This document shows, piece after piece, positions 15,601 through 28,032 of a DNA stretch of 64,000 nt. Every line of letters starts with the position of its first letter. The first letter of the stretch is position 1. Below the pieces are notes generated by a model. The model did no database searches and was not told the origin of the DNA. It was given only the letters and a program-made list of their open reading frames with translations. The stretch is from Sitta carolinensis. Taxonomy: Eukaryota > Chordata > Aves > Passeriformes > Sittidae. The DNA is taken from positions 11,655,501 through 11,719,500 of the forward strand of contig CM063298.1 of NCBI GenBank assembly GCA_032173965.1, written 5' to 3'. The position numbers were made by a program, and so were the translations under genes.

Positions 15601-17999
15601 CCGGGACAGGAGTGAGCTCAGCGCTGAAGCTGCCGGCCCGGCCCGGCAGGACCCGGCCCTGGGGCTGGGCCAGGAGCCGCTGTACTGACGGTCAAAGCGG
15701 CACCGGCGAGGCGCTCGGCTGCAGGAGCCCCCCGGCTCCCCGGGCAGAGGCGCGGGGTCCAGGCCGTGCCGGGGATGGGGACGGAGGTGGGGGCAGCTCG
15801 TGTGACCCCCGGCTCTGCCCGCCCCTGAGGGGGGCTGCCCTGGGCGCGGATCAGCCCTACTCCCGGCTTGGGTGGAGTTGCTCGGCTCACATGGATTTGT
15901 TGGTGTCTCCTGCTGTCTTTTCGGGAGCATCCTCCCACGCTGTCCCACCCCAGCCCGTTCCAGCTCCACCCTCTGTCCCCTCCCCGCTCCCTGACAGCAC
16001 TGCTCAGGATTGCGTTATGGAAACCTGCCCAAAACACGATAAAGATGCGCTGTGTGCCCTGCTCTGGGGCTCGGGGGGGTCGCACCCTGTCCCCGCCTCG
16101 GGGGGGACCCTGCTTTGGGCGCTCCAGCCAGCCCTGTCCCCTGGGCTCGGGGGGCCGCGGGCAGTGCCTGGGTGGTCCAGCTCCCCCTCCCTCCCCCGGC
16201 ATCCCCCGAGGCTGTCGTGGCACGACAGAATCCATTACACACCTCCCAAACTCGCTGCTCCCTGCCAGGAACGTTCCTCAGCGCAGGCACTGCGAGTGTC
16301 CCGATCCCACCCCGTGCGCAGCCGGCAGGAATCCCTCCCACAGGCAGCCCTCGCCCTCCTGCCGAAAATCAGGTGAAAATCACTCTGTCCACGAGGGTTC
16401 AGGTGAGAAACCTCTGTTCTGTGCCCGCAGGGAGAACCGGTCCAGGCAGTGCAGGGCACACCGAGCCCGGCACTGCTCAGGGAAGGAGCATCAGGGACGG
16501 GATGAACCCCCCGGAATTCCCTGGGGACCGGGAATTCCAGTCTCCTCCCACAGCCTCCGCTTGTCCTGCCGTTTGTCCTAAGGAGCAAACTGCGAGCTCT
16601 GGGACGGACCACCAGCTCCAGTTTGTTGTAAAAAGCAAACTGGAAGCTCTGGGAGGGATCACAAGCTCCCAAGGCTTTGTGCAGAAAGCCTCCATGAGGT
16701 CACCCCATTCCTGCTCTTGCAAAACCTTTCCCTCTGGGGATCTTCTGTGTAGGGCGGAATCTGCCCTGACTCCAACTCCTGCTCCAGCTGCTCCTGGAGC
16801 TGGGTTGGACAATTTTGAACTACGTGGAGGCAAGAGCAGGCTCTTTAGAAGGGTCTGTGAGGTGATACACAAAGAGCACTGACCCATGGCAACGTCCCGT
16901 GGCTGTGCGGCTGCCGCTCTGCCCGAGCACCCCCTGCCCGGGGCATGGGGCTCAAAGAGCAGCTGGCAGCAGCCCCTCAACTGTTATTTCTGGTTAAGAC
17001 CAGGAACCAGCTTTTCTAGGCCCCCAGGACATGGCAGCTGCACTGCCACCGTGGGGATTCCTGTAGGATTTGTGTCAGGAAAAGGCACATCCTCGTGGAG
17101 AGGCAGCTGAGGCTGTACGGGGGCCATGCAGGGGGACAGAACACCTGGAGACATCCAGGCTGCCTGCAGGCTGGTTTCCTAAGGAAAGGAGCTCTGGAGC
17201 GCTGAGTGCCCCTGTCCTGGGAGCCCCCAAAGCACCCGGCTGGCCCAGCCCAGCAAAGGGGGAACTCCCCCAGACCTTAAAACCCCTTTAGGGGTGTGGG
17301 GTGGCTGGGGTCGGGATCAGCTGGTGGAGGAGGTGGCTCTGGGGGATACGAGCAGCTGGGCTGGGCCTCCCCTCCCCTCCGAGGGGGTCTGGGGGCTTTG
17401 TGTTGTCACGGGCACCCGGCAGCGGGAGCGTTCCTGGGCGCGTCCCGCTTCCAGCAGACGCTGCCCCGCTCCCGGCTCGGCTCTCGCACCGGGCCCGCGG
17501 GTGGAAGACGTGGATGGGTGAGGCTGGACCTGGGACATGGCGGGGGGCTGAGCTGGAGGGACCAGAGGCAGAGAGAGGGCACGGGAAGGGACCCCAGGGA
17601 GCGTCTGCAGCCCTGGGTGGATCCGCTGGCCAGCTCCCAGCTTGGCCAGCCGGCCCAGTGTGCGGCAGCGTCTCACACCCCTGGGGTGGAGTGTGACTCC
17701 CAGCTCCTGGCTGGACAGACTGGGAAGTTTCCCTAATAGCCTGGGTGTAAGGAACACACAGTGCAGGAGGATGGGGCTGAAATGTCCGTCACCAGCTCGA
17801 ACCCCGGCTTCTCTTTAGGACTGGTGACTTTGCCACCTGCCTGTGTTTTCCAAAGCCACGAGCTCCGTGTGCAGCATCCAAGGCAGGTTCCGAGGCGTTC
17901 AGTCGGGCTCACCTGCGCTCCTGAGCCCGGCGGATGAGCGCCGAACATCCTGTAGGAGCTGTGGGCAGGGAGCGGCTCCCTGCGGGCTGCCCCTGACGG
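12686..17999. other. intergenic, no gene recognised
   Basis: Mostly unique, GC-rich in 15.3-16.6 kb and 17.3-17.6 kb. Open frames overlap in many phases with no conserved motif. No exon chain could be assembled. Confidence 0.4.
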
Positions 18000-18806
18000 G
18001 ACCGCGGGGCTGGCACCCCAGAGTGCGGGGCTGGCACCCCAGAGTGCGGGCTGGCTCCCCAGAGTGCGGGACTGGCTCCCCAGAGTGCGGGACTGGCTCC
18101 CAGAGTAGGGGGCTGGCTCCCAGAGTGTGGGGCTGGCTCCCCAGAGTGCGGGGCTGGCTCCCCAGAGTGCGGGGCTGGCTCCCAGAGTGGGGGCTGGCAC
18201 CCAGAGTGTGGGGCTGGCTCCCCAGAGGGTGGGGCTGGCACCCCAGAGTGCGGGGCTGGCTCCCCAGAGTGTGGGGCTGGCTCCCCAGAGTGCGGGGCTG
18301 GCTCCCCAGAGTGCGGGGCTGGCTCCCCAGAGTGCAGGGCCGGCTCCCCAAAGTGCGGGGCCGGCTCCCCAGAGTGTGGGGCTGGCTCCCCAGAGTGCGG
18401 GGCTGGCTCCCCAAAGTGCGGGGCTGGCACCCCAGAGTGCGGGGCTGGCTCCCCAGAGGTGGGGCTGGCTCCCCAGAGTGCGGGGCTGGCTCCCCAGAGT
18501 GCGGGGCTGGCCCCAGAGTGTGGGGCTGGCTCCCCAGAGTGCGGGGCTGGCTCCCAGAGTGTGGGGCTGGCTCCCCAGAGTGTGGGGCTGGCTCCCAGAG
18601 GGTGGGGCTGGCACCCCAGAGTGGGGGGCTGGCTCCCCAGAGGGTGGGGCTGGCACCCAGAGTGCGGGGCTGGCTCCCCAGAGTGTGGGGCTGGCTCCCC
18701 AGAGGGTGGGGCTGGCACCCCAGAGTGTGGGGCTGGCTCCCCAGAGTGTGGGGCTGGCTCCCCAGAGTGTGGGGCTGGCTCCCCAGAGTGTGGGGCTGGC
18801 TCCCCG
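18000..18806. repeat. about 21-bp minisatellite (ctggctccccagagtgcggg)
   Basis: About 38 units of 'ctggctccccagagtgyggg' with frequent one-base deletions. The 400-600 codon frames on both strands are repeat artefacts (Gly/Ala/Ser/Pro only). Confidence 0.95.
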
Positions 18807-19078
18807 TGCAGCCCCGGCTCCTCCCTGCAGCCCGCTCCATACCCGGAGGAGGGCTCCTGACCCCTGCCCGGTGCAGGAGAGCTCCGGGTGGCTCTGTGGG
18901 GTTTTTCCTGTCGGGGTTGAGCTGGTTTCCAGTCCCGTTCCATGGGCAGGGGTCTCTCCAGCTGTTTTGTCCCCTCGCCCTGCCCCAGGGCTGGGGTGCC
19001 CCCGGGGAGCTGCCTCTGCCCCGCCCAGCTTTGCTGGGATCCGTGCTTTGCTGGAGCAGACAGAGGGCCCTGCTGTGT

Positions 19079-19102
19079 GCAGACAGACAGACAGACAGAC
19101 AG
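19079..19102. repeat. ACAG tetranucleotide microsatellite
   Basis: About six tandem cagacagacag-type tetramers. Confidence 0.9.
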
Positions 19103-22100
19103 AAGTGTGCTGTGTGCACCTGGAGCACTGCCAGGGGAACATGGAAAGCAGATGTTGGAGTGGGACCTGCTGGAGAAGCCCTGGGCCCTCGCTTCCTCCC
19201 GTGCCTCTGTGGCCAGGCTGGAGTCAGGAGCTCTGCAGGGGCCAGGAGCTCGGTGCAGCCCTGGCTGGATGGAATATCTGCTCCTGAGGCGTCTGCAGGA
19301 CACAGAGACAGCCACAGGTCACGTCCCATGGAGCTGACCACAGACTGAGGTGCTCCTGCTGCTGCTCCCTGCTCCTGAGGAAGCCTGGAGCTGCTCTGGT
19401 CACCCGGGGTGGGCACAGCTGGCTGGGGGTCCCGCTCAGAGCCTGCCCAGAGCCAGCCCTGCTCCTGCTCTGGGGCCCTTTGGTGATCCTCACACCCATT
19501 CGAACTTCCCAGAGAAAGAGCCCGATAGGTGAGACCCAGCTGGGCTCCACAAACTCCCCTGACTCCCACAAGCCAAGGGATGAGAATTCTCCCCCTTCCC
19601 CTTTGTTGCTGTGTCACCTCGGGCTTGCTCAGCAGAGGGGGATGTATCTGGGCCATGGAAAAGGATCCTAATTCAAGTCTCTGCAGACATTCCCATTCCT
19701 GCCAGCCCTGGCTCCTGCTGGTGGATGTGGCAGAGGAGCAGTTCCTGCAGTACCGGAGGTGTCTGGGCAAGCAGGAGGCCTTTCTGCAGCTTGGGGTTTC
19801 TTAGCTCTCAATGGCAAAAAAAACCAAAAAAAACATGTAGAAATTTAATTTTGTCTCGCCTGTAGGCTCTGCTTCTGAATTTCCAAAGGGGTTTCATGGT
19901 TCAGGGCTGGAGAGAGCAGGCAAAGGTTGCTACAGGGAGGAGGAAAGCTTCAGTGGGGAGATTTTGCTCTTGGAGTGAGGAGCAGCAGTGTTGGGAAATC
20001 CACGCTGGGGAGGATGTTCTGAGGGACTTGTGCCTTTCCTGCTCCAGGCCATGTGTGCAGCTGGAGCAGCCCCAGCCCTGGCTGACTTTCAGGGCAGATT
20101 AGGGAAACTAATTGGATCCAAATGCCCTGCTCTGGCTCCCCTGGCTGTGGAGCATCTGAGACCCAGTGGGTTAAATGCCTCTTGTGTAGGGCTGAGTCCC
20201 ACAGGTGAGGGCCTGGATGTGGCTGATGCCTTGGACAGGACTTTTCTTTGGAAAAGAAACCCAGCACTTCGGAGGGAATGAACCTTTTGCTGAGGGAACT
20301 CCAGCCAAGGGTGTGACACTGTTGGCAAGAAAAATCTCTGGATGCTCTTGGACACAGTGGTCTGTGCTTTCATTTGAGGGTGCCTCTGTTCTTAGGATTG
20401 GAGCACTTTATGGAGTGTTAATCCGAGACATCCCTTTCCCAGCAGCTCAGGGAGAGGGCAGGGTGGGGAGGGGGCACTCGGTTTGACTTTCTTGGCTTTT
20501 GCCCCCCTGGGAAGGTCATTCTGATTTCCACCTCCATGTCCCAGTGGAGGAGAGGCCGGGGGAGGCAGAGGGTGCAGGGAGGCTGAGCTGGGGAGGGGAG
20601 AGCTGAGCTGCTCTCCACGCAGGAATTCACAGGGAGGTTTTCTTGAGCCCAGCCCAGGAAGGACAATGCTGCAGGGGATTAATCCCGAGGTGGACACTCC
20701 TGGTTCTGGGGGGACTTGTGCTCCTGGTGCTCCTTTGGTGTCTCTTGGAAATCACATCCAAAGCTTCCATGCAGGAACGTCTGAGGGATGCAGGAAAGTT
20801 CAGGAAAGTGCAGGCAAGGCTCTTGGGAACACCTGGAGGAAAGCAGAGTGCGGGTTTCACTGCGGGTGGCTGATCTGAGGTTTCAGCGAGGGATCAGGTG
20901 TCCTGCTGGCCCCTGAGCAGCTCCTGGTGGCCTCTGTCACCCCCGGCGTGTGCAGGGCTGGGCCCTGCTGCAGGAGCATCTCCTCTGCACAAAAGGGGGA
21001 ACAGCTCCTGCAGAAATCCCACAAAGCTCCTCGGGCTCCTCTGGGTGTGCTGCAGGACTCGGGGAATGCTGCTTTCCCTTCTGGGGAGGCGTGGTCTGGA
21101 AATGGGGAGAATTTCCTGTGCTGAGTGAGGCTGGAGCTGACAGAAAGCTGCCGCTGATGGCAGGTTCAGAAAAGGTGACCCGAGTGGTGACAGGAGCGGT
21201 GACACGAGGCTCTGGTGGCAAAGCTGTTCACAGCTTCAGTTGTCAGAAATAGGGAAGAGGTTTGGGCAGGGCAGGGCTGCTCCGGCACGAAGCCCAGCTC
21301 CCTTGGGAGAGTGCTCCCGGGGGTTTGTGACATTCCCGGTGGAATCCAGGCTGCCTTTCCCTCTGGGACATAAAGGACGTGCTAATGAGCAGGAAAGTGA
21401 AGTCAGCCATTGGTTGCTTCAAGTGACCTCAGCTCACTCAGGTCGTTCCAGGAGGCTCCCAAAAACACAGAGCCCCCACCAGAACTCAGCGACTGACGCT
21501 CCTGGAGGGAATTTCTTCCCTGGATATGTAAATTTTATTTTTATCCCCATGTGCAGCTGCTGCTCTGGCAGAAGCTCTGGAGACCCCGGGGCTGGGGGGA
21601 ATCTGTGCTGGGGTTCAGGGGAGAACACAACAGAAAGGAGGGGCTGCTGCAGCTGAAAGACTCCAGAAAGTCATTTAATTGATTAAAAAATATGACAACC
21701 GAGGGATAATGGTGTGCAGGACAGGTCGTGCTGCTTGTTGTATTTTATATAAGGTTAAGGTTATACTTGGTGGTGGGTCTGGGCAGGGTTTCCTTCCCTG
21801 CCCTTGTGTTTGTTCTCTCGTTTGTTGCGCAGGAATGAGGGACTGGGGAGCCCATCCTGGAATGGATTCCTGGGAGGGGCAGAGGGAGGCTCCCTGCCCG
21901 TGGAAGGCGGATTGTACAAACTGACACGGATCTGGTTGGACACTGAATGTTCCTGTCTCGCATTTCTGGCGTGGCAGGGAGGTGTCACAGCCCTGCAGCA
22001 TCTTCCTGCTAAAAGCAGCTGCTGCCCAGCCCTGCCCCTGCTGCACGTGGTGTCCCGGACAGGCCGTGTCCAAAGGCCCCTCCCGGGAATGCGGGCTGGG

Positions 22101-22249
22101 TCCGGGACGTGTCCGGGCTGTCCTGGCGTGCAGGAGCCTGGGGTGACGTGACCTTGTCCATCCTCTCCCCTCCGTGAACAGCCTGCCCAGCCTGCCCCGT
22201 CCCTGGGGGTTGAACCCTGTGGATGTGACACTTGGGGACAGGGTTTGGT
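19103..22249. other. intergenic, no gene recognised
   Basis: Unique sequence without supported genes. A frame at 20643-20873 contains a hydrophobic stretch (LLVLGGLVLLVLLW) but begins with TTG rather than ATG, so it is not called. Confidence 0.4.
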
Positions 22250-22335
22250 TGTGCCCTTGGCAGTGCTGAGGGAATGGCTGGACTGGCGATCTTGGAGGGC
22301 TTTTCCAACCTAAACAATTCCAGGAATCTGTGATT
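22250..22335 (+). mobile_element. CR1 LINE 3' end fragment
   Basis: Ends in 'cttttccaacctaaacaatt' and 'ctgtgattt', the degraded CR1 terminal motif, preceded by 'ggcgatcttggagg'. Confidence 0.6.
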
Positions 22336-22989
22336 TCAAAGGGTCAGCTTGCTCAGGCTGCGTGCAGCAAAGCCTGGGGCTGCCTGGAGCAGGGAATTCT
22401 GTGCTGGCTCCGGACTCGGGAGGTGTTTGGGCAGTGACAGCCCCAAGGGGCTGCAGCTGGAGGGGGCTCGGCTCTGTCTGGGTGCTCTGGGAGCCCAGCA
22501 GGAGCAGGGGCAGTGGGTGAGCAGGAACAGCCCAGCCCTGTGCCTGGGGCACGGTGTCACTGGTCCTGTCACTTCTCCTCTCAACGCATTCCCTGGCTGG
22601 GAATGTTTCCCTCTGCTAAGGGGAGTTTCATGGCAGAATGAAAACAAACAGTGCAAGTTTTCCATTTGGAGGGATTGTTTTCACTGAAAAGTGAGATTTT
22701 CTGTCCTCTTGCCTGATCACGTTTTTGATGCAAAGTGGATATTTTCCAGTTTTTCATCTTGTCAAAAAGTCAGCAGCTCTGAAAAGCAGATTTATTCCAG
22801 CAAAATACTTTCAGGCTGGGGCTTTTTCTTCCCATCTCCTTTTCAGCCAGCTCAACTCATTTTAGCTGTTGGGGTTGGATGTCTCCTCATCTGAGTGCCT
22901 CCACACGGAAATCCTTTTTCCATATTAGACAGTAGGATTTGGGTGAAAGCAGAAAAATTCATGAAGCAGAAAAGTCTCCATCCTGTTAT

Positions 22990-23110
22990 TAAAAACATGC
23001 TGGGCACTGCCCAGGGCACAGCCCCGCGGCTGCCAGAGCTCCAGGAGCCTTTGGACAGCCAGGGATGCCCGGGGGCTGCACTGGGTGATCCTGGGGTCCC
23101 TCCCAGCTCG
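22990..23110 (+). mobile_element. CR1 LINE fragment
   Basis: Contains 'gccagagctccaggagc', 'tttggacagccagggatgc' and 'gggtgatcctgggg', characteristic of the CR1 3' region. A related copy lies at 49250-49450. Confidence 0.6.
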
Positions 23111-23518
23111 GGACATTCCCCGCCTGTGATTTCCAGCAGAACCCACACGTGCTGCGGGTGGGCGAGGCTGATCCCCGTGCCCTGGGCATGCGGGCGGGAG
23201 CTCAGCCCCAGCCGGTCTGTTCTCCGGAGGTTTCCATCAGATGGAGCTGTGGATGTGCGCTGGGGTTTTCTTTCCTTCCCCGGCGTGTCCCGGCTAACCG
23301 GGAGAATATTCCCGAGCCAGCTGCCCGGGAGGGGCCGGGCTGGTGCCGGTGCCTGGGGGAGGATGCGCTCCTGCAGCCCCCGGGTCCCTCGGGGCTCTCT
23401 CCTTGTCCCGGGCAGCAGCCTTCGCACCGGAGCGGGCACGAAAGGCTCCCCTGCCCTCGGGAGGGGCGCGGAGCGGGGGTCCCGAGGGGAGGGACGGGAA
23501 AGGAGGGAAGGGAGGGGA

Positions 23519-23656
23519 GGGAAGCTGTCTGTCTCCTCGGTGCTGAGGGAAGGGAAGCTGTCTGTCCCCTCGGTGCTGAGGGAAGGGAAGCTGTCTGTCC
23601 CCTCGGTGCTGAGGGAAGGGAGGGAAGGGAAGCTGCCTGTCCCCTCGGTGCTGAGT
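23519..23656. repeat. 33-bp tandem repeat, 4 copies
   Basis: Four copies containing 'gaagctgtctgtcccctcgg' followed by 'tgctgagggaag'. The first has a cctcct variant; the last has an extra gggaggga insertion before it. Confidence 0.9.
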
Positions 23657-23714
23657 GGGGAGGAGGCAAATGGCTGCAATTGCGACCCTGGTGTTAATGG
23701 GACTCTGATCCTAT

Positions 23715-23935
23715 AAACTTCTTTGGGCAGGAATTGTTCCTGGAGGGTGGGCAGCCCTGGCACAGGTGCCCAGAGCAGCTGGGGCTGCCCCTGGATCCCT
23801 GGCAGTGCCCAGGCCAGGCTGGACACTGGGAGCACTGGGACAGTGGGAGGGGGCCCTGCTGTGGCAGGGGTGGCACTGGGTGGGCTTTGGGGACCCTCCC
23901 AACCCAGACCATTCTGGGGCTCTGTGATGCTCTGG
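23715..23935 (+). mobile_element. CR1 LINE 3' fragment
   Basis: Contains 'gggcaggaattgttcctgg', 'ggatccctggcagtgcccag', 'ggccctgctgtggcaggggt' and terminal 'ccagaccattctgg'. It closely parallels the copy at 44590-44935. Confidence 0.8.
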
Positions 23936-26740
23936 CTGCTGTGTCAGGGCTGGTTTCTCTCACTTCACTCCCAGCCTTGCCCTCGCTGGATGTGAGCCCC
24001 ATTCCTGTCGCAGCTGCACTCCCGGGCAGAGCTCTTCCATCACACCTGGGTAGAAAGAGCCTCGGGGATGGGAGGCGCCCCAGGCTGAGCAGTGGGGTGG
24101 GGTCTGTGCCTTTGAGATGGCAGGAGGTCCTGGAGGGTCACCCAGGTACCTCCATGGACCTTTGTGGGCTTGGAGAGATCCCTGCTTTTGCCAGGAGGAG
24201 CTTCAGCAGGTGCTGTGTGCTCCAGAGGTGCCTGTCCACAGCTGCTGGCCTTGGCTGTTGTTTCTGGGCTGGGCCAGGCCCTGTGGGGACGGGGAACATT
24301 GGGGTGAAACTGTGGTGTGTCACTTCCACAGCCAAACGGGGAGGTGTCCTCAGCACCCGTGGAGCAGCAGCCCCGTGCTGGTCCCTGCTGGGACAGGGAG
24401 CTGGGCAGGCTGGGAGCTGCTTGGGTGGGCTTGGAGTCTCTCCTGGGGCCAGCAGAGGCTGGAGACTACACGGGGTGATGGATCTGGTGACCTGGGGCTC
24501 AGCAGGGCTGGGCTGGCAGTTGCTGTCCCCTCTCCAGAGGGGCTGCATTCAGCACTGGCTCCTGCAGCATCCCCAGCTCTGGGGGCTGCTGGGAGCCCTG
24601 GGGCACCTCCAGGCTCTGCCCCTGTGCGTGCTGGAAGCACTGAGGGTTTGGGGGGCAGGATCTGGGGGGGCTGTGGCAGCAGCAGGGCAGGAGGCGGATG
24701 TGGAGCCACTGCTGAACATCTTGCCCTTTGCATCCTGCTTCATCTGCATTGGAGTGCAGGGCACTGTGTCTCCCAGGGGAAAAAATGCCCAGAAATTCCA
24801 CAGACCCTTCAATATGGTTTCTGTTTTACAGCGAGACAAAAAGGGGCCCTTTGTGTGAGGGCTGAAAGGAACAGCCCAGTCCCACAGCCTCCCCAAAAGC
24901 TTAATGTCAACTATTTGCCTCCTTGTGCTTTCACATAAACAAGCACTTTCTCCTGAATTTCTGTGCTCTGGTGGCTCCCCCAGCTCGGTGTTCCCTGTTT
25001 GATGGCTCCTGTGGGTTGGACACGTCCCTGCTGCCCCTCTCCCAGCCGGGCAGGGACTGCAGGAAAGGGACTGAAGCTGGGCTTGGGGAGAAGCGAGCAG
25101 CTTGAGCAGAGTTTAGTTCAAGACTCTACTGCTAGTCTGACAGCAGGGACAAGCTCTTGCTTAGAGATCTGAGCTGGCTGAAGCAGCAGCAGCCTGGTGA
25201 ACCCCGCTGTTCACACCAGCTCCTCTGGGGCACCCCTGTCCTGCTCTGGGACATGCCCTGCTTTGGGTGCTGTCAAACGAGCAGCAGCAGCTGCTGAGGA
25301 GCCAGTCCTGCTATTCTGGGGGTTGTTTGCAGGGGCACTGGAGTGTCTGGGGTGCAGCACCGACAATTTCTGTCCTGAGTCCACCTGCCCTTTTTGGTGT
25401 GAGCGTGTTCCTCTCCCCTTTATGAACCAGAAGTGCAGGAAGCACTGCTGCCGTGTCTGCAGAGAGCAGAGCTGACTGGAGGTGAGGACAGCAGCCCCCT
25501 ATGGTGGGTGCTCCCTGCTCCCACCCGAGCCTTGGCTCTGCCTGTCCCCAGGGCACTGCCAGCAGCCCGGCTGCTCTGCCTGCCCCTTCCTGCTGGGGGG
25601 AACCCCCACGCTCCTTCCTCCTCTCCCACCCATGCTTTCCAGCCTTGGGGCTGTTTGGGGGTGGTCCCAGAATGTGGATGTGGCTCCTGGGCTTGGGGAG
25701 GGCAGTGCTTGCTCTGGAGAGAGGTGAGGGGGTTGTGATCCACAGGGACTCATTCCCACCTCAACACCTTTTGGAATATTTGGGAATGTGGTACCCCCTG
25801 GCCTGAGCAGGCCCTTGGCTAATCAGCCACCCCAGTTAGCCCCTGGCACAATTCCCAGGGCATCCAAAAGGCAAACCCTGAGGGCAGTGCATGGGCACTT
25901 GTCTGCTCCACCTGATGCTGGATCAAGCCCGTCCTGGAGTAAACAGGAATAAAATTCTTGTTGAGCTCTTTGTCCTGCTGTTGGCTTTTCACGGTAGCCC
26001 TAGCACCTAGACAAGGTTTTTCACCTTCCCTGGAATCTGTCACGGGCTCCTGGCTTCCCAAAACCGCCGTGCTCTCTCTTCTGTTGATCCGTTCCTGCTT
26101 CTCCCCTTTCAGAGCCTGTGCTCCTCTCTTCCCATCTCCATCACACAGCCCCCAGTCCTCACACACAGGGAGGAGCTTGGCTTGGGAGCTGCTCGTGGAG
26201 AACTTCAAACAGTAGAATCAGATGAATGAATAAAGGGGAGTTTTGTTGCTCCTATCCTTTCATCAGCTTGATTTGGTTCCCAGCAGTTGATTCTGCAATT
26301 GCTGTTCCATCTTTGTGCTTAGGGTCAGATTAAAATCCTGCTGGAGATGGGAGCAAAGTGCTGTGGACTTGTGCAGGACAAAGAAGGGCTGAATTTTACA
26401 TCTGTCAGGGAGCACTTTGTTCTTCTCATTTTGCTTATGCTGAGAGGTTGGAAAACCCTTGGATGGGAGCCTTGGGACTGTGAGTCTCTGTCCTGAGGAT
26501 CCCCCAGCCATGCAGGCTAAGCAAGCAAAATGCAGCATTAAGATGTTCCCAGGAGTGCTCGTCAGCCTTCTTGGCCCCCCAGGCTTTGGGCATGAGGTAC
26601 ATCAGCTGGAGGAGGAGGAGATGTTGCAGTGTGAGAGAAAATCCCGTGTCAGTGGGAGGCTGTAGAGCTGTTCATGTTGGAGAAGGCCTCTGAGGCTGAC
26701 TCCAGCCATGGATGTCTCTCACTGCCACCTTCACCCCAGG
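23936..26740. other. intergenic, no gene recognised
   Basis: Unique sequence; nothing supported as coding or RNA. Confidence 0.4.
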
Positions 26741-28032
26741 GCAATTCCCTGGGCTCTGCTCTGCACCCTGGCTGTGCTCTGCACCCTGGGCTCTGCTCTG
26801 CACCCTGGGCTCTGCTCTCTGCACCCTGGGCTCTGCTCTCTGCACCCTGGGCTCTGCTCTGCACCCTGGCTCTGCTCTGCACCCTGGGCTCTGCTCTGCA
26901 CCCTGGCTCTGCTCTGCACCCTGGGCTCTGCTCTCTGCACCCTGGGCTCTGCTCTCTGCACCCTGGGCTCTGCTCTCTGCACCCTGGGCTCTGCTCTCTG
27001 CACCCTGGGCTCTGCCTCTGCACCCTGGGCTCTGCTCTGCACCCTGGGCTCTGCTCTGCACCCTGGGCTCTGCTCTGCACCCTGGGCTCTGCTCTGCACC
27101 CTGGGCTCTGCTCTCTGCACCCTGGCTCTGCTCTCTGCACCCTGGGCTCTGCTCTGCACCCTGGGCTCTGCTCTGCACCCTGGGCTCTGCTCTGCACCCT
27201 GGGCTCTGCTCTGCACCCTGGGCTCTGCTCTCTGCACCCTGGGCTCTGCTCTCTGCACCCTGGGCTCTGCTCTGCACCCTGGGCTCTGCTCTCTGCACCC
27301 TGGCTCTGCTCTGCACCCTGGGCTCTGCTCTCTGCACCCTGGGCTCTGCTCTCTGCACCCTGGGCTCTGCTCTGCACCCTGGGCTCTGCTCTCTGCACCC
27401 TGGGCTTGCTCTGCACCCTGGGCTCTGCTCTCTGCACCCTGGGCTCTGCCTCTGCACCCTGGGCTCTGCTGCTCTGCACCCTGGGCTCTGCTCTCTGCAC
27501 GCTGGGCTCTGCTCTCTGCACCCTGGGCTCTGCTCCTGCACCCTGGGCTTGCTCTGCACCCTGGGCTCTGCTCTTGCACCCTGGGCTCTGCTCTCTGCAC
27601 CCTGGGCTCTGCTCTGCACCCTGGGCTCTGCTTCTGCACCCTGGGCTCTGCTCTCTGCACCCTGGGCTCTGCTCTTGCACCCTGGGCTCTGCTCTGCACC
27701 CTGGGCTCTGCTCTGCACCCTGGGCTCTGCTCTCTGCACCCTGGGCTCTGCTCTGCACCCTGGGCTCTGCTCTGCACCCTGGGCTCTGCTCTCTGCACCC
27801 TGGGCTCTGCTCTCTGCACCCTGGGCTCTGCTCTGCACCCTGGGCTCTGCCTCTGCACCCTGGGCTCTGCTCTGCACCCTGGGCTTGCTCTGCACCCTGG
27901 GCTCTGCTCTGCACCCTGGGCTCTGCTCTGCACCCTGGGCTCTGCTCTGCACCCTGGGCTCTGCTCTTGCACCCTGGGCTCTGCTCTCTGCACCCTAGGC
28001 TCTGCTCTGCACCCCGGGCTCTGCTCTCTGTC
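26741..28032. repeat. about 20-bp minisatellite (gctctgctctgcaccctggg)
   Basis: The longest array in the window, about 1.3 kb and more than 60 units, varying mainly by CTCT/CTCTCT length and loss of single bases. It produces 420-540 codon frames on both strands that are low-complexity artefacts. Confidence 0.95.

Noticed and set aside
17733..19770. Minus-strand frames of up to 623 codons
   Set aside because: They cross the 21-bp minisatellite at 18000-18806; flanks show no family or splice context.
20643..20873. Possible small membrane protein with a strong hydrophobic stretch
   Set aside because: The frame starts with TTG, lacks an ATG before the hydrophobic part, and has no splice or promoter context.
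26741..28032. Regular short repeats resembling a CRISPR array
   Set aside because: The units are head-to-tail without unique spacers, and the genome is vertebrate.
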